Source of the DNA: Cyclobacteriaceae bacterium
Lineage (GTDB): Bacteria > Bacteroidota > Bacteroidia > Cytophagales > Cyclobacteriaceae
Direction: 5' to 3'
DNA length: 64,000 nt
Assembly: GCA_020436165.1 (NCBI GenBank)
Contig: JAGQYI010000042.1
Span: 1-64,000, forward strand
The position numbers and the translations under genes were made by a program. A model generated the notes under the pieces. The model had not been told where the DNA came from and made no database searches. It worked only from the letters and a program-made list of their open reading frames with translations. This document shows, piece by piece, positions 37,511 through 47,855 of this stretch. Each line of letters begins with the position of its first letter. Position 1 is the stretch's first letter.

Positions 37511-37586
37511 TGGTAATTACTAAAATACGCTGAAATAGGTTTAAAAAAGAATTTAACAACCGTGGCTTTAACCCATCAGAGTCCAA

Positions 37587-38099
37587 TTAATTATTCCCAA
37601 CCGGAATTCTGATGGGCACCAAAATGGCTTTAGGAAATCTGGTCTGTACGGCTCTATACATTGGGTATGCTTCAAGGTGCGTATAAAAAGTACCCATTCT
37701 AACTTTATAATTTGGCTGATCAAAAATAATCTTAGGGTGACTATCAGGAAAATACCTGAACGCCTTCATCTGGGCTTCCTTTGCTTCAGAGCGATCATTT
37801 CCTGCATATAATTGCATGGACAGACCTTCGACATAGTTTTTGGTTTCGCTGTTGAATTCATTAACTACCAAAAGAACGGAATCAAGTCGGTTAGTAACTT
37901 CTAAAGTGGTGTCAACAGTTGCCATATCAGCTCCATTATTCTCAGAAATCATCAATGTATCAACAGGGTCCGGAGGGAGGTACGAGGTAAGGTCTTCAGA
38001 ATACATCTTATTTTTTGTGCTTTTGCTTGAATTTACAGAAACACATCCTGTAATCGCCATAACAAGCACAAAAACAATACTTTGTAAAACCCCTTTCAT
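37587..38099 (-). CDS. Lipoprotein with SPOR-like C-terminus, coupled to secA
   Basis: 170 residues, MKGVLQSIVFVLVMAITGCVSVNSSK with lipobox ITGC. A Ser/Asp/Glu-rich linker leads to a C-terminal SPOR-like region (KIIFDQPNYKVRMGTFYTHLEAYPMYRAVQTRFPKAILVPIRIPV). SPOR domains bind denuded peptidoglycan glycans at septa. The start ATG directly follows the secA stop (TAAATG), so translation is coupled. A role at the division site or in envelope maintenance is a guess from the domain. Confidence 0.8.
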   Translation of the reverse strand: MKGVLQSIVFVLVMAITGCVSVNSSKSTKNKMYSEDLTSYLPPDPVDTLMISENNGADMATVDTTLEVTNRLDSVLLVVNEFNSETKNYVEGLSMQLYAGNDRSEAKEAQMKAFRYFPDSHPKIIFDQPNYKVRMGTFYTHLEAYPMYRAVQTRFPKAILVPIRIPVGNN

Positions 38100-41000
38100 T
38101 TAGTCTTCAACTATAACACATTTTCCCTCACGAACATCGTCTTCCACAACCTTAAATTTAACATCCTTTTTAACACTGCCATCTGCATACTGCACCGACA
38201 CCCTGTCATTTCGACTGGCAATTTTTTGAGATTTGGCCGGTTCCATTTTTCTTGTTGCCTGGGTTGGGTCGTGCGCCTGACGACCATCGCTTAAAGCAGA
38301 TCTTGTTTCGTCCTTTTGCTCATGCAGCTTTTGCCTTCTGTGCGTTCGCGCTTCCTGAACCTCATCCGGCTCCTGCACAGGAATTTCGGCTTTCATAAGG
38401 AAGGAAATTGTATCTTCATTAAGCTTGGCAATAAATTGTTTGAATAGGTTGAACCCTTCAAATTTATAAATAAGCAATGGATCTTTTTGTTCATAAACCG
38501 CATTCTGAACCGATTGCTTCAGGTCATCCATTTCACGAAGGTGTTCTTTCCAAAGGTTATCGATAATGGCAAGCGTTACCATTTTCTCCATGGATTTTAT
38601 CAACTCATTACCCTCCGTTTCTACTGACTTATCAAGGCCAGCACTTACGCCAATTTGTCGCTTACCGTCTGTAAATGGAACAAGCACATTCTTAATTGTA
38701 GCCCCACGGGTTTTTAAGATATCTTTTAAAATAGGCAAAGCCTGCTCTTTGATATGATTATTTTTCCGCCTGTAATGCTCATAAGCCAAATCGTAGGCTT
38801 TTTCCGTGAGAGGCTGCTCGTTCATCCCTGCAAACTCTTCACGAGTTACCGGCATATCTACCTGCAAAGAACTTAGCATTGAAAGCTTAAACCCATCAAA
38901 GTCGTCTGTTCCTTTATGATTAAGTACTATATCCTCAGATGTATCATACATCATGTTAAGGATATCCAGTTCCAACCGATCACCGTAAAGGGCATTTCTT
39001 CTTCGCTTATAAATTACCTCACGTTGTGAGTTCATTACGTCATCGTACTCCAGCAATCGTTTACGTATTCCAAAGTTGTTTTCTTCTACCTTTTTCTGAG
39101 CTCGTTCAATGGAGTTTGTAATCATTGAGTGCTGAATCACTTCTCCCTCCTGCAAGCCAATTCGGTCCATAAGCTTGGCTATTCGTTCGGGCATAAACAG
39201 CCTCATCAGGTTGTCTTCCAACGAAACAAAGAATTGGGAAGAACCCACATCTCCCTGACGACCTGATCGACCTCTTAGCTGCCTGTCTACCCTCCTTGAT
39301 TCGTGACGCTCCGTACCAATAATGGCCAAACCACCAGCAGCTTTTGATTCTGGGGTTAGTTTAATATCTGTACCACGACCAGCCATGTTGGTTGCTATTG
39401 TTACCGTGCCCGGTTTTCCGGCATTTGCCACAATTTCAGCTTCGCGTTGGTGCTGCTTGGCATTCAATACCTGGTGGTCTATTTTTTTCATTTGAAGCAT
39501 TCGGCTCACCAGCTCCGAAATTTCAACGGAAGTGGTACCAACAAGCACAGGCCTTCCTTTACCGGTCAGCTCTACAATCTCATCAACTACGGCATTGAAC
39601 TTCTCTCTGACTGTCTTATACACCTTATCTTCTGCGTCATCTCGCACAATCGGTTTATTGGTAGGAATTACCACCACATCCAGTTTGTATATTTCCCAAA
39701 ACTCTCCTGCTTCTGTCTCGGCCGTCCCGGTCATTCCTGAAAGCTTGTGGTACATACGGAAGTAGTTCTGAAGCGTAATTGTAGCGTAGGTTTGGGTAGC
39801 ATCTTCAACCTTAACATTCTCTTTTGCCTCAATAGCCTGGTGCAGCCCATCAGAATATCTACGGCCTTCCATTACCCTACCTGTCTGCTCATCAACTATC
39901 TTTATTTTACCATCATCAATAATATACTCGGTATCTTTCTCAAAAAGAGTATATGCTTTAAGTAGCTGATTAACTGAGTGTATTCGCTGAGCTTTTATTG
40001 AATAATCCTGGATAACCTCATCCTTCTTCTTTACCTTATCGCTATCCGATAAATCCGGATCTTTCTCCAATTTTGCTACCTCATCTCCAATATCAGGCAG
40101 AATAAAAAAGTGGGGATCCTCACCTTCACCGGTTATCAGGTCAATCCCCTTTTCAGTAAGCTCAATGCTATTTTGCTTTTCATCAATTGTAAAGTAAAGA
40201 GGCTCATCTGCCTCAGGCATCATTTTAGAATTATCCTGCAAATAGAAGTTTTCTGTTTTCTGCTGAATCTGTTTGATACCTGTCTCACTAAGGTACTTTA
40301 TAAGCGGTTTGTGCTTGGGCAACCCTCTGTACACCCTGAATAGTGCCAGACCTCCTTCTTTTTCCTGGCCTTCGGAAATAAGCTTCTTTGCATCAATTAA
40401 GAGCTGCTGAACCAGCTTTTTCTGTGCTTCAACCAGTTTATTAATTCGTGGTTTTAATTCGTAAAACTCGTGCTCATCGCCTTTAGGAATAGGCCCGGAA
40501 ATAATTAATGGCGTTCTAGCTTCGTCAATAAGAACAGAGTCAACCTCATCCACCATGGCAAAGTGATGCTTTCTTTGCACCAATTCATCCGGCTCTTTGG
40601 CCATATTGTCACGTAGGTAATCGAACCCAAACTCATTATTGGTACCATAGGTTATTCCCGCCTTGTAGGCTTTTACCCTGCCAGGAGAATGTGGCTCATG
40701 TTTGTCAATACAATCGACAGAGATTCCATGAAACTCGAAAAGAGGGCCCATCCACTCAGAGTCACGCTTGGCAAGGTAGTCGTTTACTGTAACCAGGTGC
40801 ACACCTCTATCCGAAAGAGCATTCAAAAATGCAGGTAACGTTGCTACCAATGTTTTACCTTCACCCGTGGCCATTTCAGCTATTTTCCCTTGGTGCAGCA
40901 CCACACCCCCAATCAGCTGCACATCGTAGTGCACCATGTCCCAGGTAACTTCATTCCCTGCAGCTATCCATTTGTTTTTCCAAATGGCCTTGTCGTTGTT

Positions 41001-41456
41001 TATTTCTACATTGCTATGAACGGCTGCATACTGTTTGTCGTGCATGGTTACCGTTACCTCAATCTCTTCATTCTCTTTAAACCGTTTTGCGGTTTCTTTT
41101 ACAATAGCAAAGGCTTCAGGAAGTACCTCAAGTAGTATCTTTTCGAGTTCTTCATTCCGGGTTTCTTCCAGCTTATCTACCTGTCCAAACAGGTCTTCTT
41201 TCTGGTGCACGTCCAAAGAAGTGTCTTCTGTTACTTTCTTTAGTAACTCAGAAATCTCATCGTCAATGCTTTTAAGGTGCGCATTTATCTTCTCACGAAC
41301 CGTATTGGTTTTGGCTCTTAACTCATCATTTGATAACGATTGAAGTGTTGCGAAAACCTCATTCGTTTTATTTACGTATGGCATTACTGCCTTTATATCC
41401 TTCTCCGACTTAGTACCAAAAATTTTGGCAATCCCTTTACTAAATAAACCAGGCAT
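38100..41456 (-). CDS. secA: Preprotein translocase ATPase SecA
   Basis: ATPase motor of Sec secretion, 1,118 residues. The length is normal for Bacteroidota, which carry insertions. Walker A is [16 protein letters not shown], and the DEAD-type motif is [38 protein letters not shown] and [29 protein letters not shown] mark the second nucleotide-binding fold. The C-terminus is Glu/Arg/Lys-rich and ends KCVIVED, without a CxCxS zinc-binding cluster. Immediately upstream on the same strand is a promoter at 41487-41515. Confidence 0.97.
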   Translation of the reverse strand: MPGLFSKGIAKIFGTKSEKDIKAVMPYVNKTNEVFATLQSLSNDELRAKTNTVREKINAHLKSIDDEISELLKKVTEDTSLDVHQKEDLFGQVDKLEETRNEELEKILLEVLPEAFAIVKETAKRFKENEEIEVTVTMHDKQYAAVHSNVEINNDKAIWKNKWIAAGNEVTWDMVHYDVQLIGGVVLHQGKIAEMATGEGKTLVATLPAFLNALSDRGVHLVTVNDYLAKRDSEWMGPLFEFHGISVDCIDKHEPHSPGRVKAYKAGITYGTNNEFGFDYLRDNMAKEPDELVQRKHHFAMVDEVDSVLIDEARTPLIISGPIPKGDEHEFYELKPRINKLVEAQKKLVQQLLIDAKKLISEGQEKEGGLALFRVYRGLPKHKPLIKYLSETGIKQIQQKTENFYLQDNSKMMPEADEPLYFTIDEKQNSIELTEKGIDLITGEGEDPHFFILPDIGDEVAKLEKDPDLSDSDKVKKKDEVIQDYSIKAQRIHSVNQLLKAYTLFEKDTEYIIDDGKIKIVDEQTGRVMEGRRYSDGLHQAIEAKENVKVEDATQTYATITLQNYFRMYHKLSGMTGTAETEAGEFWEIYKLDVVVIPTNKPIVRDDAEDKVYKTVREKFNAVVDEIVELTGKGRPVLVGTTSVEISELVSRMLQMKKIDHQVLNAKQHQREAEIVANAGKPGTVTIATNMAGRGTDIKLTPESKAAGGLAIIGTERHESRRVDRQLRGRSGRQGDVGSSQFFVSLEDNLMRLFMPERIAKLMDRIGLQEGEVIQHSMITNSIERAQKKVEENNFGIRKRLLEYDDVMNSQREVIYKRRRNALYGDRLELDILNMMYDTSEDIVLNHKGTDDFDGFKLSMLSSLQVDMPVTREEFAGMNEQPLTEKAYDLAYEHYRRKNNHIKEQALPILKDILKTRGATIKNVLVPFTDGKRQIGVSAGLDKSVETEGNELIKSMEKMVTLAIIDNLWKEHLREMDDLKQSVQNAVYEQKDPLLIYKFEGFNLFKQFIAKLNEDTISFLMKAEIPVQEPDEVQEARTHRRQKLHEQKDETRSALSDGRQAHDPTQATRKMEPAKSQKIASRNDRVSVQYADGSVKKDVKFKVVEDDVREGKCVIVED

Positions 41457-41486
41457 TTTTTCTCTTTACAATTTTAAAACAGTGGG

Positions 41487-41515
41487 CAAATGTACACCCT
41501 TTAGTTGGCTCACAA
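41487..41515 (-). promoter_or_regulatory. secA promoter (TTG-N18-TACATTTG)
   Basis: On the minus strand, TTG (41513-41515), 18 bp, then TACATTTG (41487-41494), 31 bp before the secA start. The -33 part overlaps the end of dapF. Confidence 0.68.
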
Positions 41516-42277
41516 TTCAATTATTCCTGAAAAAACGTGCTCTGCGGGGCCTTCGAGCCACACCCCACTGAATCCATCTCTTTCTTTTTGAAAGCTCACG
41601 GTTAACAGGCCTCCTTTGGTTTCTACTGTCAATGGAGAATGGCACCCGTAAGCGGACGATGCCAATGCTGCTGCCGTAACACCGGTTCCACAAGAGAGTG
41701 TTTCATTTTCAACTCCCCGTTCATAGGTACGGACGTATATCGTGCTTTTATCTTTTATCTCAACAAAATTTACATTGGTTCCCTTTTTACCAAACAAGTC
41801 AGAGAACCTCCATTTTCGGCCTTCCGTTACTACATCAACCGCATCTGCATTTTTTACAAACAGTACAAAATGCGGTGAGCCGGTATCAATAAAAATGCCA
41901 TCCTCCATTTTACTGCCATTTTGTACGTCAGACATTTGCAGATTTATCGTTTTGTCTTTAATAATAGCCTGATGAGGACCATCAAATGCGTTAAAGCGTG
42001 TTGTTTCTGAAGCTATTTCAAGTGTTTGAGCAAATCGGATGGCAGCTCTGCACCCATTACCACATAAACTCTGGGAAGCATCAGGATTATAAAAAACCAT
42101 CTCAAACGTACCTGTATCAGAGCTTTCAATGAGTATAAGCCCATCGGAACCAATACCAAATTTTCTATCGCAGATACGTTGTATTGTTTCTGTGCTTTTA
42201 GGAAACTGATTGTTTCTGTTATCGATGAGCACAAAATCGTTTCCAGCGGCCTGATATTTATGAAACCGGATTTTCAT
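41510..42277 (-). CDS. dapF: Diaminopimelate epimerase
   Basis: Converts LL- to meso-diaminopimelate for lysine and peptidoglycan synthesis. The start at 42277 (MKIRFHKYQAAGNDFVLID) is the family N-terminus; the frame opens 207 bp earlier without family similarity. 255 residues, with the two catalytic cysteines visible in SLCGNGCRAA and ETLSCGTGVTAAA, and SPHFVLF between them. Confidence 0.96.
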   Translation of the reverse strand: MKIRFHKYQAAGNDFVLIDNRNNQFPKSTETIQRICDRKFGIGSDGLILIESSDTGTFEMVFYNPDASQSLCGNGCRAAIRFAQTLEIASETTRFNAFDGPHQAIIKDKTINLQMSDVQNGSKMEDGIFIDTGSPHFVLFVKNADAVDVVTEGRKWRFSDLFGKKGTNVNFVEIKDKSTIYVRTYERGVENETLSCGTGVTAAALASSAYGCHSPLTVETKGGLLTVSFQKERDGFSGVWLEGPAEHVFSGIIEL

Positions 42278-42343
42278 TTTGAGCGAAATTAGTGGATTTA
42301 AAAAAAATAAATGTAAATTGGTTATCTTCTGTTGGCTTGTACC

Positions 42344-42745
42344 ATGATAGTTGCTAAAGACAAACTTGGAGTAACAACGTATTTTGAAGACAAAAAGCTT
42401 ATTGAATCTACCTACAAAGGTAGGGTTGATATGAGCATGTCTTTTGACCACCTGAACAAAGTAGCCAAGTTTTATGAAACCCATGAGATAAGGGGAGCCA
42501 TAATTGATTTGAGGGAATTGTTTGGCTCATTCGTTAAAGTAATGGACTATCTTTTAGAGACATTTTATCCTATTGCTCAAAAAAGTGGTATTAAGGCACA
42601 GGCACTGGTAGTTACCGATGACCTTATAATGAAGAGCCTTTCTGGAAAGCTACAAAACCTTGCTTCTGAGTTTAATATAACTGCTCGTGTATTCAATTCC
42701 AGGGAAGAAGCGGAAGAATGGATGGATTCCATTTTAACAAATTAA
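42344..42745 (+). CDS. SpoIIAA-like (STAS-type) protein, first of three tandem copies
   Basis: 133 residues from the ATG at 42344, chosen because MIVAKDKLGV aligns with the starts of the next two genes; a TTG twelve bases upstream is less likely. It has no signal peptide. The pattern of alternating strands and helices, FY at about 45, GSFVKVMDYLLETFYP in the middle and the ending VFNSREEAEEWMDSIL fit the SpoIIAA-like (SEC14/STAS-related) family. Paralogues at 42767 and 43206 share about a third of residues. Function unknown. Confidence 0.82.
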   Translation: MIVAKDKLGVTTYFEDKKLIESTYKGRVDMSMSFDHLNKVAKFYETHEIRGAIIDLRELFGSFVKVMDYLLETFYPIAQKSGIKAQALVVTDDLIMKSLSGKLQNLASEFNITARVFNSREEAEEWMDSILTN

Positions 42746-42766
42746 AATCTCATCTGGCCTAAGCTT

Positions 42767-43174
42767 ATGATTATTTGCGAGAATAAATTAGGGGTTTCTG
42801 AGTTTTTATCCAGTCAACACAGAATTATTTGCACATATAACGGAAAGATAAACAATGATTTGGCATTAGAACATCTTGAAAAAATTCTCGAGTTCTACCG
42901 AACTGGTTCACCTGTTGTTGATGTGGCAATTGTTGACCTTAGAGCTGTTTATGGCTCTTATATGAAGTTAATGGGCTATTTTACCAACACATTTTATCCT
43001 GCAATTTCTAAAACCAGCTTAAAGGCTCAGGCTGTTATTGTAAAGGATGATGTTATTGTAAATCATCTGGCACGTAAGCTGATTTATATTACCGAGCTTT
43101 TTTCCTTAAAGTCGCGTATTTTCTTTAATGAGGAAGATGCCGAAGTTTGGTTAAGCGAATTTTTCAAAAAATAA
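42767..43174 (+). CDS. SpoIIAA-like (STAS-type) protein, second of three tandem copies
   Basis: 135 residues starting MIICENKLGVSEF. It shares with its neighbours the YGK/YKG strand, LEHLEKILEFY, VDLRAVYGSYMKLMGY, TFYPAISKTSLKAQAVIV, the DD(V/L)I segment, and the closing FFNEEDAEVWLSEFF. The most divergent of the three. It begins 21 bp after the first copy and ends 31 bp before the third, all on the same strand, so the three are probably cotranscribed. Function unknown. Confidence 0.82.
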   Translation: MIICENKLGVSEFLSSQHRIICTYNGKINNDLALEHLEKILEFYRTGSPVVDVAIVDLRAVYGSYMKLMGYFTNTFYPAISKTSLKAQAVIVKDDVIVNHLARKLIYITELFSLKSRIFFNEEDAEVWLSEFFKK

Positions 43175-43205
43175 CTATTTTGGTCATTCGTCTATCGAAT
43201 GTTAA

Positions 43206-43610
43206 ATGATAATAGCCCAAAATAAGTTAGCAACATCAACATTTAACGATGATATAAAATTACTTATCTCTGTTTACAAGGGAAGGGTTAATATTGATTT
43301 GGCTCTCGAACACCTTGCCAATGTGGTCGAATTCTATCTTACTAATTCCGTGAAAGGCTCGGTAGCCGATCTCCATCAGCTTCTTGGCTCTTACGCCAAG
43401 GTATTTGACTATCTTGTTGAAGCGTACTACCCGGCAGCAGTTAAAAGCGGCCTGAAAATTCAGGCGTATGTCGTTTCCCAGGACCTGATTAATGAAAATC
43501 TTGGCTTTCGTCTGGACGACCTGGCTTCCAGGTTCGGAATTAAATCAGCTGTATTTACAAGCCGGAAAGAAGCCGAAAACTGGGTTAAGGAATTCCTAAA
43601 AACCCAATAA
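43206..43610 (+). CDS. SpoIIAA-like (STAS-type) protein, third of three tandem copies
   Basis: 134 residues starting MIIAQNKLATSTF. It shares LALEHLANVVEFY, the conserved DLHQLLGSYAKVFDYLVEAYYPAAVKSGLKIQAYVVSQDLI core, and the final VFTSRKEAENWVKEFL. The YP, LK-x-QA and EAE-x-W elements are the best conserved among all three copies. The stop directly abuts the stop of the convergent aspS. Role unknown; no partner kinase or phosphatase, as found with SpoIIAA, is nearby. Confidence 0.82.
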   Translation: MIIAQNKLATSTFNDDIKLLISVYKGRVNIDLALEHLANVVEFYLTNSVKGSVADLHQLLGSYAKVFDYLVEAYYPAAVKSGLKIQAYVVSQDLINENLGFRLDDLASRFGIKSAVFTSRKEAENWVKEFLKTQ

Positions 43611-45356
43611 CTACTTTAACCTTATAGCAAGTTCATCCAATTGCTCATCAGAAATTGGAGAAGGTGAGTCGATCATTACATCCCTTCCCGAATTGTTTTT
43701 GGGGAATGCTATATAATCTCTGATTGAATCGGAACCTCCAAACAAGCTGCACAATCTGTCGAACCCGAAAGCTATACCTCCATGAGGTGGTGCTCCATAT
43801 TCAAAGGCTTCCATAAGAAATCCGAATTGGGCTTTTGCTTCCTCTTCGGTAAATCCAAGGTGCCTGAACATTAGTTCCTGGGTTGGCTTATCATGAATAC
43901 GAATGGATCCACCTCCAACCTCAACACCATTGATCACCATGTCGTATGCGTTTGCTCTTACTTTGCCCGGTTCGGCATCAAGTAATGGAATATCAGACTT
44001 TTGCGGAGAAGTAAACGGGTGGTGCATCGCGTGGTAGCGTTTTGTTTCTTCATCCCATTCAAGCAATGGAAAATTAATAACCCAAAGCAATTTAAACTCG
44101 TCCGGGTTTCTGAGATCAAGCTCATCGCCCATGTACAAACGAAGTACATTAAGCGCAGAACGGGTGGCATCTGTATCACCACTCAAAACGAGCAACAGAT
44201 CACCGGGCACTGCTTCCATTTTTTTGGCCCATCCTTTCAAATCCTCTTCAGAATAAAATTTATCTACAGATGATTTAAGTGTGCCATCCAGATTATACTT
44301 TACATACACTAAGCCTTTGGCTCCCACCTGTGGTCTTTTAACATAATCGGTAAGTGCATCCAGCTGTTTTCGCGTGTATTCTGCAGCTCCCTTTGCATTA
44401 ATACCAACAACCAGCTCGGCTGAATCGAACACGTTAAACCCTTTTCCTTTGGCCACGTCATTGAGTTCAACAAACTGCATACCGAAACGAATATCGGGCT
44501 TATCTGAACCGTACAAACGCATGGCATCTGCATAATCCATTCTTGGCAGATCACCTATCTCTATTCCTTTTACCTCTTTAAAAAGGTGTTTAACAAGGCC
44601 TTCGAAGGTGGTTAATATATCGTCTTGTTCTACAAACGACATCTCACAATCTATCTGGGTAAACTCCGGCTGCCGATCTGCCCTTAAATCTTCGTCTCTA
44701 AAACATTTCACGATCTGGAAGTACTTGTCAAAACCGCTTACCATCAACAGTTGCTTGAATGTTTGTGGCGACTGAGGCAACGCATAGAACTCCCCTGGAT
44801 TCATTCTTGAAGGCACAACAAAGTCGCGTGCTCCTTCCGGAGTCGATTTGATCAACACAGGAGTTTCTACTTCAAGAAAAGACTGGCTATCGAGATACTG
44901 CCTTGTTTTCTGAAGCATTACATGGCGCAATTGCAAGGCGCTGCGTACCGGATTTCTCCTCAAATCCAGGTAACGGTATTTCATCCTTAAATCATCACCT
45001 CCATCGGTATCGTCCTCTATCAGAAATGGAGGAACCTTGGAGGCATTTAAAACCTTGAGGTCTTCTACCATTACCTCAATTGCGCCCGTAGGTATCTTGT
45101 CGTTTTTTGCATAACGTTCCAGCACATTCCCTGTAACTTGAATTACAAATTCACGGCCTAGCTTTTTGGCCGACTCCAGTAATTCAGCTTGTGTTTTTCC
45201 TTCTTCAAAAACCAATTGGGTAATTCCATACCGATCCCGCAGATCGATCCACACCATTCCTCCTTTATCACGTACTCTTTGCACCCAACCGCTTAACGTA
45301 ACGGCCTTTCCAACATCAGATATTCTTAATTCTCCACAGTTATGCGTTCTAAACAT
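43611..45356 (-). CDS. aspS: Aspartate--tRNA ligase
   Basis: Class II synthetase, 581 residues, bacterial form with the GAD insertion. The N-terminal OB fold ([38 protein letters not shown]) binds the anticodon. Motif 2 is [23 protein letters not shown], and motif 3 is [10 protein letters not shown]. Whether it is the Asp-only or the non-discriminating type is not clear from this sequence. A -7 element (TACCTTTG) lies upstream at 45380-45387. Confidence 0.96.
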   Translation of the reverse strand: MFRTHNCGELRISDVGKAVTLSGWVQRVRDKGGMVWIDLRDRYGITQLVFEEGKTQAELLESAKKLGREFVIQVTGNVLERYAKNDKIPTGAIEVMVEDLKVLNASKVPPFLIEDDTDGGDDLRMKYRYLDLRRNPVRSALQLRHVMLQKTRQYLDSQSFLEVETPVLIKSTPEGARDFVVPSRMNPGEFYALPQSPQTFKQLLMVSGFDKYFQIVKCFRDEDLRADRQPEFTQIDCEMSFVEQDDILTTFEGLVKHLFKEVKGIEIGDLPRMDYADAMRLYGSDKPDIRFGMQFVELNDVAKGKGFNVFDSAELVVGINAKGAAEYTRKQLDALTDYVKRPQVGAKGLVYVKYNLDGTLKSSVDKFYSEEDLKGWAKKMEAVPGDLLLVLSGDTDATRSALNVLRLYMGDELDLRNPDEFKLLWVINFPLLEWDEETKRYHAMHHPFTSPQKSDIPLLDAEPGKVRANAYDMVINGVEVGGGSIRIHDKPTQELMFRHLGFTEEEAKAQFGFLMEAFEYGAPPHGGIAFGFDRLCSLFGGSDSIRDYIAFPKNNSGRDVMIDSPSPISDEQLDELAIRLK

Positions 45357-45379
45357 AGCTTCTTTATTTTTAACGACCG

Positions 45380-45387
45380 CAAAGGTA
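45380..45387 (-). promoter_or_regulatory. Putative aspS promoter -7 element
   Basis: TACCTTTG on the minus strand matches TAnnTTTG, 24 bp before the aspS start. No -33 element was found. Confidence 0.5.
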
Positions 45388-45464
45388 GTAATAATGCATT
45401 TGGAGAAACGTTATGAGGATTAAATTTATAGTTGATTTAGATTTGCCTAACAGACAAAATTCCT

Positions 45465-46004
45465 ATGAAGCAATTAATTTTTGGATTCTTTATTTTAACC
45501 TCTTTCAGTTTCGTTGGCGACAAGCTTGTTAAAATCAAGATTAATGATGAAGTAACGGTATATCTGCCTTCCAGCTTTAGTCCGATGACAAAAGAAGATA
45601 TTGAGCAGAGGTACGAATCGTACCGTTTGCCGTTGGCGCTTTACACAGATCCAAGCCGCCTGGTTGATTTTGGGGTAAATCGTTCCTATTCAAGATGGCA
45701 GGAAAGCGATCTTGAAATGATGGGGGAATTCTATAAATCCAGTATCCTGGAATTGTATGATAAAGTGGTGTTTTTGTCGGAGGGTGTAAAAGAAGTAAAC
45801 AAACACAAGTTCGCCTATTTTGAATTTCAATCTACAGTTTACCCTGAAAACGAGTATCAGGATACCGTTAGAAAATATACCTACATCATGTATGGTGTTC
45901 TGGACGGCACAACTTACGTTTTTGATTTTAGTTGCCCTATGTCTTCACAAGATGAATGGAGGCCTGTTGCCGAAAAAGTTATGGATGCCATTAAGCTAAA
46001 ATAG
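45465..46004 (+). CDS. Secreted protein, unknown function
   Basis: 179 residues. The N-terminus MKQLIFGFFILTSFSFVGDKLVK is a probable signal peptide. The mature part is compact with regular alpha/beta alternation (VYLPSSFSPMTKEDIEQRYESYRLPLALYTDPSRLVDFGVNRS... YTYIMYGVLDGTTYVFDFSCP). I do not recognise a family. A TAGATTTG element lies at 45438-45445. Its stop directly abuts the tadA start, so the two genes are probably cotranscribed, although their functions seem unrelated. Confidence 0.72.
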   Translation: MKQLIFGFFILTSFSFVGDKLVKIKINDEVTVYLPSSFSPMTKEDIEQRYESYRLPLALYTDPSRLVDFGVNRSYSRWQESDLEMMGEFYKSSILELYDKVVFLSEGVKEVNKHKFAYFEFQSTVYPENEYQDTVRKYTYIMYGVLDGTTYVFDFSCPMSSQDEWRPVAEKVMDAIKLK

Positions 46005-46460
46005 ATGTTGTATAGCTTTGGTTCAGATGAGTATTTTATGAATGAAGCCTATAAACAGGCTGAAATTGCCTTTGAAGAAGGAGAGGTGCCTGTTGGAGCC
46101 ATAATTGTTTGTAACAACAAAATCGTAGCCCGAGCCCATAACCAAACCGAAAAGCTTAACGATTCCACTGCACATGCGGAGATACTTGCACTTACCTCTG
46201 CTTTTAATTATTTCGGAGCCAAATATCTTCCCGATTGCACATTGTATGTTACACTTGAACCCTGCACCATGTGTGCAGGTGCACTGCATTGGTCACAGCT
46301 TGGGAAAGTGGTGTTTGGTGCCCGAGATCCTAAAAGAGGCTACCTGCGATTAGCCACAGAAAAAGAAAAGGTATTGCACCCAAAAACCGAATTGGTTTCA
46401 GGAGTACTGGAGCAACCCTGTGGTCAATTGGTCTCGGATTTTTTCAAGCGAATCAGATAG
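46005..46460 (+). CDS. tadA: tRNA-specific adenosine deaminase
   Basis: Deaminates the wobble adenosine of tRNA-Arg(ACG) to inosine. The 151 residues contain the cytidine-deaminase-like zinc site: HAEILAL with the proton-shuttling Glu, and PCTMCAGAL with two zinc cysteines. EGEVPVGAIIV and FGARDPKRGYL are typical TadA elements. It starts exactly one base after the previous stop. Confidence 0.93.
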   Translation: MLYSFGSDEYFMNEAYKQAEIAFEEGEVPVGAIIVCNNKIVARAHNQTEKLNDSTAHAEILALTSAFNYFGAKYLPDCTLYVTLEPCTMCAGALHWSQLGKVVFGARDPKRGYLRLATEKEKVLHPKTELVSGVLEQPCGQLVSDFFKRIR

Positions 46461-46493
46461 TCAGGTTTTATAGCCTTATAGAAAAATGAGATT

Positions 46494-46522
46494 GGTGCTT
46501 GCCGTCTCACTTAGTATCTTTG
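46494..46522 (+). promoter_or_regulatory. Superoxide dismutase promoter (TTG-N18-TATCTTTG)
   Basis: TTG at 46494-46496, 18 bp, then TATCTTTG (46515-46522), 36 bp before the start of the superoxide dismutase gene. Confidence 0.68.
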
Positions 46523-46558
46523 ACGTATATACTATGTTAAACTAATAAATATACAATC

Positions 46559-47164
46559 ATGGCTTTCGAATTACCTGATTTACCTTACGCCTATGATGCT
46601 CTTGAGCCTCATATCGATGCGCGTACAATGGAGATACATCACACCAAACACCATGCAGGCTATACAAACAACCTGAATGCTGCAATAGAGGGTACTGCTT
46701 TAGCAAGCATGTCAATTGAAGACATATTCCAAAATTTGGGAGATAATGCTGCCGTTCGTAACAATGGCGGTGGTTTTTATAATCACAGTTTGTTCTGGAC
46801 AGTTATGTCGCCAACCGGTGGAGGTACTCCTTCAGGAGAGTTAGCTGCTGCAATTGATAAAGCATTTGGTTCGTTTGATGGTTTCAAAGAAGCATTTAGC
46901 AAAGCTGCTGCTACGCGATTCGGCTCAGGATGGGCCTGGCTTTGTGTACACAAGGGTGGTAATGTAGATGTATGTTCTTCAGCTAACCAGGATAATCCAT
47001 TAATGCCAGGAATTGGCTGTGGTGGCACCCCAATCCTTGGATTAGATGTGTGGGAACATGCTTACTATCTTAACTATCAAAACAGACGCCCAGATTATAT
47101 TAGCGCGTTCTTTAACGTAATCAACTGGGATGAGGTAGCCAGAAGATATGCTTTAGGAAAATAA
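46559..47164 (+). CDS. Superoxide dismutase (Fe/Mn family)
   Basis: Converts superoxide to oxygen and peroxide. The 201 residues begin [20 protein letters not shown], with metal ligands in [12 protein letters not shown] (His), NHSLFW (His) and [11 protein letters not shown] (Asp, His). The [14 protein letters not shown] and GSGWAWL segments are common to both the manganese and iron types, and I cannot assign the metal from sequence alone. No signal peptide, so it acts in the cytoplasm. A strong terminator follows. Confidence 0.95.
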   Translation: MAFELPDLPYAYDALEPHIDARTMEIHHTKHHAGYTNNLNAAIEGTALASMSIEDIFQNLGDNAAVRNNGGGFYNHSLFWTVMSPTGGGTPSGELAAAIDKAFGSFDGFKEAFSKAAATRFGSGWAWLCVHKGGNVDVCSSANQDNPLMPGIGCGGTPILGLDVWEHAYYLNYQNRRPDYISAFFNVINWDEVARRYALGK

Positions 47165-47184
47165 TTTTTATAGAAAAACAATCG

Positions 47185-47211
47185 AAAAAGGCCTCGGTTG
47201 AGGCCTTTTTT
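47185..47211. terminator. Bidirectional terminator between sod and the FKBP gene
   Basis: An 11-bp perfect stem (AAAAAGGCCTC with its complement, 47185-47195 and 47200-47210), loop GGTT, with A and T runs on either side, between convergent genes. Confidence 0.88.
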
Positions 47212-47212
47212 G

Positions 47213-47806
47213 TTAATCTATACCAAGCAATTCAACATCAAAAATAAGGGTGGAGTGCGGACCAATGGCATCACCAGCACCTCTTTCTCCATAAGCTAGC
47301 TCCGAAGGAATAAACAACCTCCATTTGGAACCGACCGGCATTAGCTGAAGGGCCTCAGTCCAGCCTTTTATTACTCCACTCACAGGAAAAGAAGCAGGCT
47401 GGCCCCTTTGTACCGAGCTATCAAATACGTTCCCATCAATGGTAGTTCCATGATAATGAGTAGTAACATTACTGCTCAATGTCGGTTTTTCACCCGAACC
47501 TTCGGTTAGAACCTGGTACTGCAAACCACTTGGTAATGTTACAACACCTTCTTTTTCTTTGTTTGCTTTTAGGAAAGCTTCACCATCGGCCTTGGCACCA
47601 GCATGTTTTTTTGCCTGCAATTCCGCAAAATACGTATTAAGGATATTTATTACTTCCTGGTCATCAATTTTAGTTTTTTGCTTACCAAAAACATCATTTA
47701 GTGCCTCCGAAAACTCTTTAATATTTAGTTCGGTAAGACCCTGTGATACTAAATTCCGTGCAATGCTCACTCCCAGGCTGTAGCTCACCTTCTCTAATTG
47801 ATCCAT
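47213..47806 (-). CDS. FKBP-type peptidyl-prolyl cis-trans isomerase
   Basis: 197 residues. The N-terminal 95 residues form the helical FKBP_N dimerisation region (VSYSLGVSIARNLVSQGLTELN) as in FkpA/FklB. The FKBP catalytic domain follows (GLQYQVLTEGSGEKP, VTTHYHGTTIDGNVFDSS, GVIKGWTEALQLMPVGSKWRLFIPSELAYGERGAG). No signal peptide is visible, so it is probably cytoplasmic, FklB-like, and helps protein folding. It converges with the superoxide dismutase gene. Confidence 0.93.
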   Translation of the reverse strand: MDQLEKVSYSLGVSIARNLVSQGLTELNIKEFSEALNDVFGKQKTKIDDQEVINILNTYFAELQAKKHAGAKADGEAFLKANKEKEGVVTLPSGLQYQVLTEGSGEKPTLSSNVTTHYHGTTIDGNVFDSSVQRGQPASFPVSGVIKGWTEALQLMPVGSKWRLFIPSELAYGERGAGDAIGPHSTLIFDVELLGID

Positions 47807-47855
47807 TCAAATTGTGTCTTGTTTAAAAGGCACAAAACTACTAAAACTAAATGGG

